NCBI GenBank assembly: GCA_948607205.1
Contig: CAPERS010000017.1
Location: forward strand, 1-18,253
Direction: 5' to 3'
DNA length: 18,253 bases
Origin: an uncultured Eubacteriales bacterium
Lineage (GTDB): Bacteria > Bacillota > Clostridia > Christensenellales > UBA1242
Part shown: positions 6,436-13,480 of the stretch, piece after piece
How the letters are laid out: each line of letters begins with the position of its first letter
How positions within the stretch are numbered: the stretch's first letter is position 1
The notes under the pieces: model-generated
Database searches by the model: none
What the model was told of the DNA's origin: nothing
Seen by the model: only the letters and a program-made list of their open reading frames with translations
Position numbers and translations under genes: made by a program

Positions 6436-7035
6436 CTATTTTTCGTCATCTTCTTTCTTTTGATTCAATGAAACTTCTACATAATCAAAAGGTGTTTCTT
6501 CTTCTTCTGCTTTATCATCATCAATTCGCCAGTAAGCAATTTCGCCAAGTCGTGGATTGCGATTTTTCTTTGGCATTTTCTTGGTTGTTTTGGTCTTGTC
6601 TTTTTGGGAAGTTTTGATTTCAAAATTGTCTTCAACACTTTTCCATTTTTTGTTGGCGATAATTATGAGCGCCAATCCAATAGCGATAGGAAAAAGTGAA
6701 ACAAGCATAACAATCATTGGAACAGCACGTTCAAGTCGCGTCAACTCAATTGTTGAGTCGGCGATAAATGTCCAGATAAAACAGCCAAGGAAAAGCAAAA
6801 GACCAATTGAGAATAATATGCTTCCTGAAACAATATTTCCACGATATTTGCTTAGGTTTGTTTGCATCTTTGAAGAGGTTGTTTCTTCATTTTTTTCACT
6901 TTCAACATTTGTTGTTTCAGTTGCCTTCAATTCCTGTTTTGACTCAAATATTTTACCTTGCTCTTTTTCAGCAATATGCTCTTCCAATTGTTCGTCTTGT
7001 TCAAAATTTTTGATTTCAACTTTTGTTTTTTTCAT
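6436..7035 (-). CDS. two-TM membrane protein with charged tails, unknown function
   Basis: The 199-aa protein has a Glu/Lys-rich hydrophilic N-terminal tail (1-65), two hydrophobic helices (about 68-92 and 104-127) linked by a short loop, and a Lys/Thr-rich then acidic C-terminal tail (128-199). Both tails are probably cytoplasmic. No domain is recognised. A tail sequence 'RNPRLGEIAYWRIDDDKAEEE' style (lightly conserved looking) hints at a partner-binding segment, but this is inference. ATG 7035 has GGAG about 9 nt upstream. It has its own promoter and ends at the terminator at 6389-6421. The plus-strand open frame over the same DNA is antisense and has no RBS, so it is not counted as a gene. 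Confidence 0.8.
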   Translation of the reverse strand: MKKTKVEIKNFEQDEQLEEHIAEKEQGKIFESKQELKATETTNVESEKNEETTSSKMQTNLSKYRGNIVSGSILFSIGLLLFLGCFIWTFIADSTIELTRLERAVPMIVMLVSLFPIAIGLALIIIANKKWKSVEDNFEIKTSQKDKTKTTKKMPKKNRNPRLGEIAYWRIDDDKAEEEETPFDYVEVSLNQKKEDDEK

Positions 7036-7052
7036 AATCTTTCTCCAAAAGT

Positions 7053-7092
7053 ATTATATCAAATCAAATAACTCTTCGCAAGAGTTTTTTTT
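7053..7092 (-). promoter_or_regulatory. membrane-protein promoter overlapped by a hairpin
   Basis: On the minus strand TATAAT (7058-7053), a 17-nt spacer and TTGCGA (7081-7076) make a promoter. The -35 sits inside a perfect inverted repeat AACTCTT-CGC-AAGAGTT (7070-7086) that on the plus strand is followed by a run of eight Ts. It can be read as a repressor site or as a plus-strand intrinsic terminator. Confidence 0.55.
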
Positions 7093-7137
7093 AAAGAATT
7101 TAAAAAGAGTTTGTTTTTATTAATGTTAAAGTTTGAA

Positions 7138-7166
7138 TTGACAAAACTTGAAAAATAGTTTAAAAT
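7138..7166 (+). promoter_or_regulatory. tRNA-Leu promoter
   Basis: TTGACA (7138-7143), a 17-nt spacer and TAAAAT (7161-7166) give a strong sigma-A promoter. It lies 67 nt upstream of the tRNA. Confidence 0.75.
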
Positions 7167-7233
7167 ATTGGTGTTTAAGTTTTGGACAACTGCAGAGAAA
7201 AGTTGAATTTAAAAGTTTAAACAAATTCTTCAT

Positions 7234-7316
<83 letters not shown>

Positions 7317-7342
7317 AAAAGAAACTAAATTGAACCTATTAC

Positions 7343-8203
7343 TTAGTTTAGTGATAGTTCTTCTTTTTCTTCAATACTTTCAAGATGTGTTTTAAGTGCA
7401 TCTACAATCATTTCTTTGTGTAATTCAATAGTATCAATTATTTCATTGTCAAACTTTCCATATATACCTAGTTCTTTGTCAGCCAAATAGCGTATATCAT
7501 CTTTACTATAATTATCCCAATTAACACTATCTTTGTATATCCAATCTATATCCAAGAAAATTAAGTCTTTTTGGTATGAAATTATATGTCTTTTAGGAAA
7601 TGCGTCTCTTGCATACAGATAATAATGCAACCAGTTAAAGTTATTGTAGAGGTCTTCCCTGCGTTTACGTAGTTCTTCAATTGAATCAGAGCCATTATAA
7701 AAAATAGTATTACCATATCCAACTATAATATTTTCTTTGTCTACTGTTAAGTATTTATAATCTATAGAGCTATGTTTGTAGACATTGTTAAGTATATGAT
7801 TTGTGTGTAATAGAGTCAAACCATAACAGAGAAAATTAACATAACTAGTGCTTTGGCCATAGTCGCCCCAATCTTCCGCAAAATCCCCTGTAATTGGCAT
7901 AACCTGCCAACGACCTGAATGTTTAGCATTTAACAATTTACACATTTGTGCAGAATCTATAAAATAAGTCTTCATAAGTCTATTTGAAGTTGACCAAATT
8001 TTTTTCATAATTTTTTCTCTTTTTTCATCAATTTGGTCAACTTCGCTTTTAATTTTATTGCCCTCAAGTTTACATTCTTCTTTGCCCAGATTTTCTTTTG
8101 TATATTCTATTAGTTGTTCTATTAAATTAACGCGCTGACTTTCTAATGTAGCAAAAGTTTTTGATAATTTTTGCATCTTTTGGATTGATTCTTCGATATT
8201 CAT
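7343..8203 (-). CDS. coiled-coil orphan protein, unknown function
   Basis: I do not recognise this 286-aa protein. Residues about 5-70 look like a helical coiled coil (heptad-like Ile/Leu/Lys/Glu pattern). From about 80 on it turns rich in aromatics (Trp, Tyr, Phe), with blocks such as 'DFAEDWGDYGQSTSYVNFL' and 'YNNFNWLHYYLYARDAF', suggesting a globular domain. There is no signal peptide or TM. The ATG at 8203 has AGGAG 12 nt upstream, longer than usual, but an in-frame TAG precedes it, so it cannot extend. It is transcribed from a good promoter (8227-8255) and lies alone between tRNA-Leu and the palindrome at 8303. Its flanks share a short repeat, so it may be accessory DNA. Confidence 0.75.
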   Translation of the reverse strand: MNIEESIQKMQKLSKTFATLESQRVNLIEQLIEYTKENLGKEECKLEGNKIKSEVDQIDEKREKIMKKIWSTSNRLMKTYFIDSAQMCKLLNAKHSGRWQVMPITGDFAEDWGDYGQSTSYVNFLCYGLTLLHTNHILNNVYKHSSIDYKYLTVDKENIIVGYGNTIFYNGSDSIEELRKRREDLYNNFNWLHYYLYARDAFPKRHIISYQKDLIFLDIDWIYKDSVNWDNYSKDDIRYLADKELGIYGKFDNEIIDTIELHKEMIVDALKTHLESIEEKEELSLN

Positions 8204-8226
8204 AATAATCTATAACTCCTAAAAGT

Positions 8227-8255
8227 ATTTTAACATAACTTAATAAAATAGTCAA
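8227..8255 (-). promoter_or_regulatory. promoter of the coiled-coil orphan gene
   Basis: On the minus strand TTGACT (8255-8250), a 17-nt spacer and TAAAAT (8232-8227) preceded by TGT form an extended -10 promoter just upstream of the RBS AGGAG (8220-8216). Confidence 0.75.
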
Positions 8256-8302
8256 TACCAATATTTGTCTTTAGTAATTGAAGAATTCTTAACCATAGAA
8301 AA

Positions 8303-8330
8303 ATTGAACCTAGAATATTCTAGGTTCAAT
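8303..8330. repeat. perfect 28-bp palindrome
   Basis: Left arm ATTGAACCTAGAAT (8303-8316) is followed directly by its exact reverse complement (8317-8330), with no spacer. On the minus strand it is followed by ATTTTTC and on the plus strand by ATAGTTTTTG, so it may act as a terminator hairpin. As double-stranded DNA it could also be an operator or a repeat-element end. It lies in the 334-nt gap between divergent genes. The rest of that gap holds the two promoters and no other gene. Confidence 0.9.
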
Positions 8331-8434
8331 ATAGTTTTTGTTTGTTGCGCCAGAAAATCAGATTTGTTTTAAAAGAGGGAATAAAGATGTAACTTTTGAG
8401 GCAGTATTTATCAGAACAAAATAATTTTTAGTGC

Positions 8435-8462
8435 TTGAAAAATTAAAATTTTATGTTATAAT
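8435..8462 (+). promoter_or_regulatory. promoter of the fusion peptidase gene
   Basis: TTGAAA (8435-8440), 16 nt, TATAAT (8457-8462) with TGT before it give an extended -10 promoter. Transcription should begin near 8469. A good Shine-Dalgarno, AGGAAGG (8471-8477), lies right after it but about 60 nt from any usable start in the downstream frame. Confidence 0.7.
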
Positions 8463-8537
8463 TAAAATCAAGGAAGGTGAAATTTCAACAATATTTTCAA
8501 AATTGAGAATTTAAAATTAGAGAATATAAAAACAGGG

Positions 8538-9923
8538 TTGGTGATTGATGTGACTGACCATAATGTAAATTATATAGAAAATGATTTGTTGAAGCAAATC
8601 AAGAAAGAAAAAATCTTTGTTGTAGATAAAAATTGGTTCGGCGGTTGTTGGAAACTTGAAGACTATCTTTGTGCCGAAAAGAAATTGGATTTAATAATAA
8701 ATGAAATTACCAAATTAGCAAGCTCGCCATTCGAGAGCTTTATTTTGGCATATTATTTTGCAAGCGACCGAGAATTTAAATTTGCGCCAAAAGGTTCGCC
8801 TTTTCAGTCGGCTAGAAGTTATGTGGATGCGATTAATAGCGGATACTGCGTTTGCGTTGGATTTGCCACAATATTAAAACGTCTATGTGAAAAACTTAAT
8901 ATCGAATGCGCTGTGCAAGGGTGTTATGCAAAAAACAAATTTGGCAAAATTGTGAATCATGCCAACAATTTAGTGGTTTTAAATGATGAAAAGTATGGAA
9001 TAAATGGTCTTTATTATAGCGATTCGCGAATGGATTGCTTGGATTTTGCGAAAGAAAGCAATGGATTGTTTACTAAGTTCAATTTCCTAGCAATGCCAAT
9101 AACAGATATTGGAAAAATTCAAATTAAAGTTTGGCAAGATGACACAATTATCGAAATGAATGACTTTCAAAGTTTGTATTACACAAGACAAGTTTCTGAG
9201 AATGACAAAGAATATCTTTCAAAGTTTTTCTCAGAGTCCACATTAAAAAATATTATGAAATATAAATATTGCAAGCCAATTCATGAAAACAAAATCATTG
9301 AAGCATTAAAAAATTTATGCTTTAATGAAGATGAGATTAATGAGATTCAAAAATGCTATTTTTCTAGAAAGCAAATGTTTTTTTCTGATATAAATTCTAT
9401 TGCACCCAAAAATGAATGGGAGAAACGATTGGCATTTAAAAAATACTTAAAAGAATTTGTTAGTCATAGTGGAAGAAAAAAAGATGTAACAAAACTTGAT
9501 TGTGCGACTTTTGTAAATTATGTTTTCAAAAACTTTTTCGATGTGGACATCTTGCAAGCGGGGTTTGGCAAAAGCTGGACAGGAAAGATTATGACATCGG
9601 CGTTAGGAAATCAAATGCTGGTAGAAGAAAATCTTTCTTTGAGCGAGAAACTTAGTTTCATAGACACAAAGTGCAAAATTGGAGATATATTGTTTTTCCA
9701 CAGACAGTCTAAGTGTGACAATCACACGACATGCGATAATTGGTATCCCGGTCACTGTGGGATTTATCTGGGCAATTATAAATACATTGATTCAAGATTG
9801 ACAACACGTGGAAATATTGAAATTGTGAGTATGGAGAATGACAACTATATGCAATATTTTATCGGCTGTAAAGACATCATTTCAGACTTAGAAAAATTCT
9901 CAGAAATTGAAAAACAGCTTTGA
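8538..9923 (+). CDS. transglutaminase-like + NlpC/P60-like fusion protein
   Basis: This 461-aa protein (from TTG 8538) carries two papain-fold cysteine domains. The transglutaminase-like domain (about 60-165) has C106 in 'SGYCVCVGFATIL', H141 in 'HANNLVV' and D162 in 'GLYYSD', matching the Cys-His-Asp order. The NlpC/P60-like domain (about 295-445) has C322 in 'LDCATFV', 'KIGDILFF' (380-387) and H406 in 'GHCGIYLG'. Families of both kinds cleave or ligate amide bonds; NlpC/P60 usually cuts cell-wall peptides. No signal peptide or membrane helix is visible, so it seems cytoplasmic, which is odd for a wall enzyme. The start is uncertain: TTG 8538, GTG 8541 and GTG 8550 are all possible with only a weak AGGG. 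The frame stays open upstream to 8481 without ATG. It is preceded by an extended -10 promoter. Confidence 0.75.
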   Translation: MVIDVTDHNVNYIENDLLKQIKKEKIFVVDKNWFGGCWKLEDYLCAEKKLDLIINEITKLASSPFESFILAYYFASDREFKFAPKGSPFQSARSYVDAINSGYCVCVGFATILKRLCEKLNIECAVQGCYAKNKFGKIVNHANNLVVLNDEKYGINGLYYSDSRMDCLDFAKESNGLFTKFNFLAMPITDIGKIQIKVWQDDTIIEMNDFQSLYYTRQVSENDKEYLSKFFSESTLKNIMKYKYCKPIHENKIIEALKNLCFNEDEINEIQKCYFSRKQMFFSDINSIAPKNEWEKRLAFKKYLKEFVSHSGRKKDVTKLDCATFVNYVFKNFFDVDILQAGFGKSWTGKIMTSALGNQMLVEENLSLSEKLSFIDTKCKIGDILFFHRQSKCDNHTTCDNWYPGHCGIYLGNYKYIDSRLTTRGNIEIVSMENDNYMQYFIGCKDIISDLEKFSEIEKQL

Positions 9924-9948
9924 TTTGTTTAGAGTTTATATCTTTTTA

Positions 9949-9969
9949 TGATATAATTAAAGAAAGGAG
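9949..9969 (+). promoter_or_regulatory. extended -10 promoter and RBS of the eight-gene operon
   Basis: TGATATAAT (9949-9957) is an extended -10 with no clear -35 (TTGTTT at 9925 is too far). AAAGGAG (9963-9969) precedes the ATG at 9976. If used, the leader is only about 12 nt. Confidence 0.5.
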
Positions 9970-9975
9970 AAAACT

Positions 9976-10650
9976 ATGAAATTAGTTTTAACATCCGGTG
10001 ATATTTCCAATGAGGAGATATACAATAAGGTTATCGAATTGGTGGGCAAACCTGCAAAAGATATTTCGATTGCCGTTTTGATAGAAGCGTCAGCAGTTGA
10101 AGAAGGCGACAAGAGGTGGCTTATCAATGGCTTATCCAGATTAACTGCTCAATTTTTTGGAGAAATTGATATAGTTAATCTTTTGGCATTACAAAAACAT
10201 GAGGTTGAGAGAAGGCTTGCAAAAGCAGACTTAATTTATTGCTTTGGTGGATGCACTGAATGGTTAAAAGTGGTTTTTGAAAAAACTGGTTTTAGTGCAA
10301 AGTTGCCTAAATTGTTAGAAGAAAAAGTTTGGGTTGGAAGTTCGGCTGGTAGTATGATTTTGGGCAAAATGCCTTCAACTGAAACTCAAAGTTATATTTA
10401 TAGCATTGATAACTATTTTGGAGTTGATAAATATTTGGGAATTGTCAATTTTTCAATTTTGCCACACATTTTTGGTGCTTTTGTTCCATTAGACAGCTTT
10501 CAAAAATGCTTGGAAGAATCGAAAAAACAAGACTACCCAGTGTATGTGCTTTCAGACGATTCGGCAGTCATAGTTGAAAATAATAAAGTCTATCTTTTAG
10601 GCAAAAAATGTTTCAAACTTTTTGCAGGAGAAATTGCTGAACAAAGATAA
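9976..10650 (+). CDS. peptidase S51 family protein (peptidase E-like)
   Basis: The 224-aa protein matches the S51 family of class I glutamine-amidotransferase-fold serine hydrolases, which include Asp-dipeptidase PepE and cyanophycinase. It shows 'YCFGGCTEWL' (88-97), the nucleophile elbow 'WVGSSAGSMIL' (119-129) with catalytic Ser at S123, and 'ILPHIFG' (161-167) with the likely catalytic His at H164. The substrate is not clear; PepE homologues remove N-terminal Asp. There is no signal peptide, so it acts in the cytoplasm. It is the first gene of an eight-gene operon and lies 12 nt from the next gene. Confidence 0.85.
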   Translation: MKLVLTSGDISNEEIYNKVIELVGKPAKDISIAVLIEASAVEEGDKRWLINGLSRLTAQFFGEIDIVNLLALQKHEVERRLAKADLIYCFGGCTEWLKVVFEKTGFSAKLPKLLEEKVWVGSSAGSMILGKMPSTETQSYIYSIDNYFGVDKYLGIVNFSILPHIFGAFVPLDSFQKCLEESKKQDYPVYVLSDDSAVIVENNKVYLLGKKCFKLFAGEIAEQR

Positions 10651-10662
10651 AAGGAGAAAAGA

Positions 10663-11271
10663 ATGAAAATATATTTCATAAGGCACAGTGAGTCGCAGGA
10701 TGATTTGATAAATTGTTATGGCGGTGCGTCAGATTGGGACTTGACAGAAAACGGAGCAATGAAAGTTGAAAAGTTCAGACCAAAGTTTGAAAAATTAAGT
10801 TGCGAAAAGATTTTTGTGAGTCCACTTAGAAGAGCATACAAAACTGCTGAAATACTCAACAAAAATCTCAACTTGCCAATAGAAAAGGTTTTCGAGTTGC
10901 ATGAAACAAATCATTATGGCTACCTAACTGGTCTTGAAAAGAATTTGGCAAAAGAACTTTTTGCGTATCTTCTGGAAAAGCCTGAATACCAAAACGCAAG
11001 TTATTACAATCGCAAATGCATGCCAGGTGGAGAAACAGCAAATGAACTCGATAAAAGGGTGAAAAAGGTTATTAAAAAGATACTTAAACAAAGCAAAGAT
11101 TTCAAAACTATTGCAATAATCACACATGGCGGGGTTTTGAGAAGCATTTTCCAAGTGGTATTGAAGGATAAAAGAAAATTAATTGATATAAAAGATGTTG
11201 CCTGCGCAGAAATTGAATTTAATAAAGGCAAGTTTGAAATAAAGACCACACAAGGTTTTGTGTTTGAATAA
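10663..11271 (+). CDS. histidine phosphatase family protein
   Basis: The 202-aa protein belongs to the histidine phosphatase (phosphoglycerate mutase-like) superfamily. The catalytic R7-H8 is in 'IRHSES', the 'SPLRRAYKTAEIL' helix (53-65) has R56, E81 in 'LHETNHYG' is the likely acid, and H155 is in 'THGG'. The Gly usually following the first His is Ser here. The family transfers phosphate via phospho-His from many metabolites: sugar phosphates, nucleotides or alpha-ribazole-phosphate. The exact substrate cannot be inferred. ATG follows AAAGGAGAA by a normal spacing and sits 12 nt after the S51 gene. Confidence 0.85.
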   Translation: MKIYFIRHSESQDDLINCYGGASDWDLTENGAMKVEKFRPKFEKLSCEKIFVSPLRRAYKTAEILNKNLNLPIEKVFELHETNHYGYLTGLEKNLAKELFAYLLEKPEYQNASYYNRKCMPGGETANELDKRVKKVIKKILKQSKDFKTIAIITHGGVLRSIFQVVLKDKRKLIDIKDVACAEIEFNKGKFEIKTTQGFVFE

Positions 11272-11288
11272 ATAAAAGGAGAAAAAAT

Positions 11289-11630
11289 ATGAAACATGAT
11301 ATGAAATTACAGTCAATTTATTTTGACAAAATAAAGAAAGGACAAAAGATTTATGAGATAAGGCTTAATGATGAGAAAAGAAGAATTATCGATGTCGGTG
11401 ATGTAATCATTTTTAAAAGAGAACCAGAGCTAAAAGAATCTATTGAAACTATTGTGGAAGATTTAATATACTTTGATTCTTTTAAAGAGATGATTGATAC
11501 TTTACCATTATTTAAAGTTGGATTTGAAAACGTAAGCAAAAAAGAGGTAGAAGATATATACCATAGTTTTTATTCTGTTGAAAATGAGAGTAAATATGGC
11601 GTGGTTGCAATCAAGGTTAAATTGATTTAG
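11289..11630 (+). CDS. ASCH domain protein
   Basis: This 113-aa protein is an ASCH (PUA-like) domain. 'IKKGQKIYEIRLNDEKRR' (15-32) carries G18, K20, E23 and R25 of the family's G-x-K-x-x-E-x-R loop, followed by 'VGDVIIF' (36-42) and a terminal 'GVVAIKVKLI' strand. ASCH domains bind RNA or modified nucleobases; E. coli YqfB of this fold removes acetyl from N4-acetylcytidine, but that enzyme has Thr where this protein has E23. Hence a YqfB-type amidohydrolase role is not assured. It lies 17 nt after the phosphatase and only 8 nt before a GNAT acetyltransferase gene. Confidence 0.8.
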   Translation: MKHDMKLQSIYFDKIKKGQKIYEIRLNDEKRRIIDVGDVIIFKREPELKESIETIVEDLIYFDSFKEMIDTLPLFKVGFENVSKKEVEDIYHSFYSVENESKYGVVAIKVKLI

Positions 11631-11638
11631 GTGTTTAA

Positions 11639-12130
11639 ATGGAAATATTAACTAAAACTATTAAGGAACTTATTATTAACGGGCATTCACAAGATGAGAT
11701 TTTGAAACTTTGTGATAAACTTTATGATATGACTGATTTTATATGTGAAGATTACCCAAAACATAAGACTTGGTATTATCAAAAACACTTACCTGCAACT
11801 TTGATGGCAGGAAGTGGAAGAGATATTGTTTTTGCTTATGACGAAACAAATATTTATGGAACAGCTTTTATAAAAGAAGATGAAAATGAAAAGAAAATTT
11901 GCACTTTGTTTGTAAGTGAGGATGCTAGGGGCAAAGGAGTTGCTACAAAATTGGTGGAAAAGGCTATGGAAATACTAAATACAACCAAACCAATGATCAC
12001 CCTTGCTGATTATAAGTTACCAATGTTTGAAGGGTTAATAAAAAAATATAAATGGGAGAAGACGCAGGAAGTCAAAGGTTTATACAATGATAGAAGTCTT
12101 GAACTTGTTTTTAACGGAATTTTGATATAG
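11639..12130 (+). CDS. GNAT-family N-acetyltransferase
   Basis: The 163-aa protein has the GNAT core: 'DIVFAYDETNIYGTAFIKED' strands (62-81), motif A 'LFVSEDARGKGVATKLVEKA' (90-109) with a canonical R97-G-K-G-V-A acetyl-CoA pyrophosphate loop, and a C-terminal 'FEGLIKKYKWEK' (motif B-like) region. An N-terminal helical part (about 1-55) is not part of the core. Catalysis is acetyl-CoA-dependent transfer to an amine; the acceptor is unknown. The start ATG at 11639 has only a weak AGGTG and follows the preceding stop by 8 nt, so translation coupling is likely. It is bracketed by two ASCH-type genes. Confidence 0.85.
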   Translation: MEILTKTIKELIINGHSQDEILKLCDKLYDMTDFICEDYPKHKTWYYQKHLPATLMAGSGRDIVFAYDETNIYGTAFIKEDENEKKICTLFVSEDARGKGVATKLVEKAMEILNTTKPMITLADYKLPMFEGLIKKYKWEKTQEVKGLYNDRSLELVFNGILI

Positions 12131-12139
12131 GAGAACATC

Positions 12140-12601
12140 GTGAATAATGCAATTATAAAAAGAGAAAAGTTGATTGTTATGTCTATTATGACTTATTATG
12201 CTAAACAAATTTTTGATCATACAAAAAAGTTTGAGTTTCGAAAAAGTCCTTTAAAAGAAAGCGATTTAAACAAAGATATTTTTATTTATTCCGCAAAGGA
12301 AGATAAAGCAATAATAGGAACTTTCAAAGTTTCTGAAATTTATCATGGTAATACGGAAGAAATACTTAAATTAACAGGATATGATAAAAGAAAAGACAGA
12401 GAAGAAATTGTTGAATATTTTGGTAAAAATAATCCTAAATGCTTTGCTTTAAAATTATATGATGTTAAAAAATTAAAAAGGCCGATAAGCTTAAAACAAT
12501 TAAGAAAACTGAATCCTCAAATAATGTTACCTCAATATTTTTCTTACATCTATCCAAGTGACAAAGTTTACGATTTGTTAATTGAAAGTATTAATTTATA
12601 G
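12140..12601 (+). CDS. ASCH/PUA-like domain protein
   Basis: The 153-aa protein looks like a second, different ASCH-like protein. 'IMTYYAKQIFDHTKKFEFRKSPL' (residues 16-38) matches the 'I..G.K.fEfR' loop with K30, E32 and R34. It is followed by 'DIFIYSAKEDKAIIGTFKVSEIYHG' (46-70), typical of the strand pattern, and an 'ISLKQLRKLNP' (117-127) end common in this group of predicted PUA-type RNA-binding or transcription-related proteins. It starts at GTG 12140, supported by AGGAG 6 nt upstream; an in-frame ATG only occurs 13 codons later inside the domain. Separation from the preceding GNAT is 9 nt. Confidence 0.7.
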   Translation: MNNAIIKREKLIVMSIMTYYAKQIFDHTKKFEFRKSPLKESDLNKDIFIYSAKEDKAIIGTFKVSEIYHGNTEEILKLTGYDKRKDREEIVEYFGKNNPKCFALKLYDVKKLKRPISLKQLRKLNPQIMLPQYFSYIYPSDKVYDLLIESINL

Positions 12602-12616
12602 AAAAAGGAGATTTTT

Positions 12617-13162
12617 ATGAAAGATAAGGAGATTGAACTCAAATTTATTATCAGTCAAAAAGTGCGAGATAGGATTGAAAGCGATTTGGTTAAGGTGGCG
12701 GAAAGGCTTGGTGAAAGCCGTTTGGTTGATGTCTATTTTGAATCGCCTTATCTTAATTTTGAAATTAATGGTGAAACAGTTGAGGCATTGCGAATCCGCG
12801 AGAATGATAATGGCTGTGTGATGACTTATAAAAAGATCCATTTGGAGTGCAATCCTGTTTATTGTGACGAATTTGAAACTAAGATTGACAGCAGAGAACA
12901 GATGGAGAAAATTCTGTTTGCACTTGGTTTCAAAGTGCAGATGATGATAGACAAAACGCGCACAAGCTACAAGCTTGACAATTTTGAATTTGACTTTGAC
13001 TCGGTGAAAGATTTAGGCGAGCTTTTGGAAGTTGAATTAAAAAATGAAAATGGCAGAGTTGAAGATATTTATAACTTTGTTGCAAAGTATGGATTGAGCG
13101 AAAAAGATGTGACATACAAAGGTATCCAAAAGCTTTTGGAAGAGACGAAAGGAATGAGATAA
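12617..13162 (+). CDS. CYTH domain protein (class IV adenylate cyclase-like)
   Basis: This 181-aa protein has the CYTH triphosphate-tunnel signature: E5xE7xK9 in 'EIELKF', 'ALRIRE' (57-62) with basic residues, 'TYKK' (70-73), 'EFETK' (85-89), 'DKTRTSY' (112-118) and 'GELLEVEL' (134-141). CYTH enzymes act on triphosphates in an acidic/basic tunnel: adenylate cyclase CyaB, thiamine triphosphatase, or inorganic tripolyphosphatase. Which one is uncertain. Many bacterial class IV cyclase-like proteins are in fact tripolyphosphatases. An AAAAGGAG stands 7 nt from the ATG. It is the sixth gene of the operon and 16 nt downstream of the previous gene. Confidence 0.85.
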   Translation: MKDKEIELKFIISQKVRDRIESDLVKVAERLGESRLVDVYFESPYLNFEINGETVEALRIRENDNGCVMTYKKIHLECNPVYCDEFETKIDSREQMEKILFALGFKVQMMIDKTRTSYKLDNFEFDFDSVKDLGELLEVELKNENGRVEDIYNFVAKYGLSEKDVTYKGIQKLLEETKGMR

Positions 13163-13171
13163 GGAGAAAAC

Positions 13172-13480
13172 ATGGCAACGAGCAAAGAGTTTAAAGAATT
13201 TGTGGTGGAAGAGTTAACGCAGGCACTGGGTGAGGTGACTTGTCGTTCAATGATGGGCGAGTATCTTTTATATTTCAAAGGTGCGTTGTTTGGCGGAATT
13301 TATGACGGACGCGTTCTTATCAAAATTGTGGAAGAAAACAAAAAATTTGGTTTGGCGGAAGAAATTCCATACAAAAGCGCAAAGCCAATGTTTATGATTG
13401 AAGATATTGAAAATTCTGATTTGACAAGAGAAATTATCTTTGCCACGCTTGCTGGCCTCGCAAAAAAGGGGAAGAAATGA
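13172..13480 (+). CDS. TfoX N-terminal domain protein
   Basis: The 102-aa protein consists of a TfoX N-terminal-type domain only: 'SMMGEYLLYFKGALFGGIYDGRVLIKI' fits the family pattern around residues 26-52. In gamma-proteobacteria full-length TfoX/Sxy regulates competence genes, but single-domain versions such as this are widespread in Firmicutes with unknown function. No DNA-binding domain is attached. It ends ATGA-overlapped with rdgB, so the two are translationally coupled, and begins 10 nt after the CYTH gene. Confidence 0.8.
   Translation: MATSKEFKEFVVEELTQALGEVTCRSMMGEYLLYFKGALFGGIYDGRVLIKIVEENKKFGLAEEIPYKSAKPMFMIEDIENSDLTREIIFATLAGLAKKGKK

Noticed and set aside
6557..7123. Long plus-strand open frame over the two-TM membrane gene
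   Set aside because: No RBS or promoter, and the opposite strand has a clear RBS, promoter and terminator. It is a shadow of the minus-strand gene.
11289..11630. Naming the first ASCH gene as an N4-acetylcytidine amidohydrolase (YqfB)
   Set aside because: The position of YqfB's catalytic Thr is Glu here, and the fold covers many functions.
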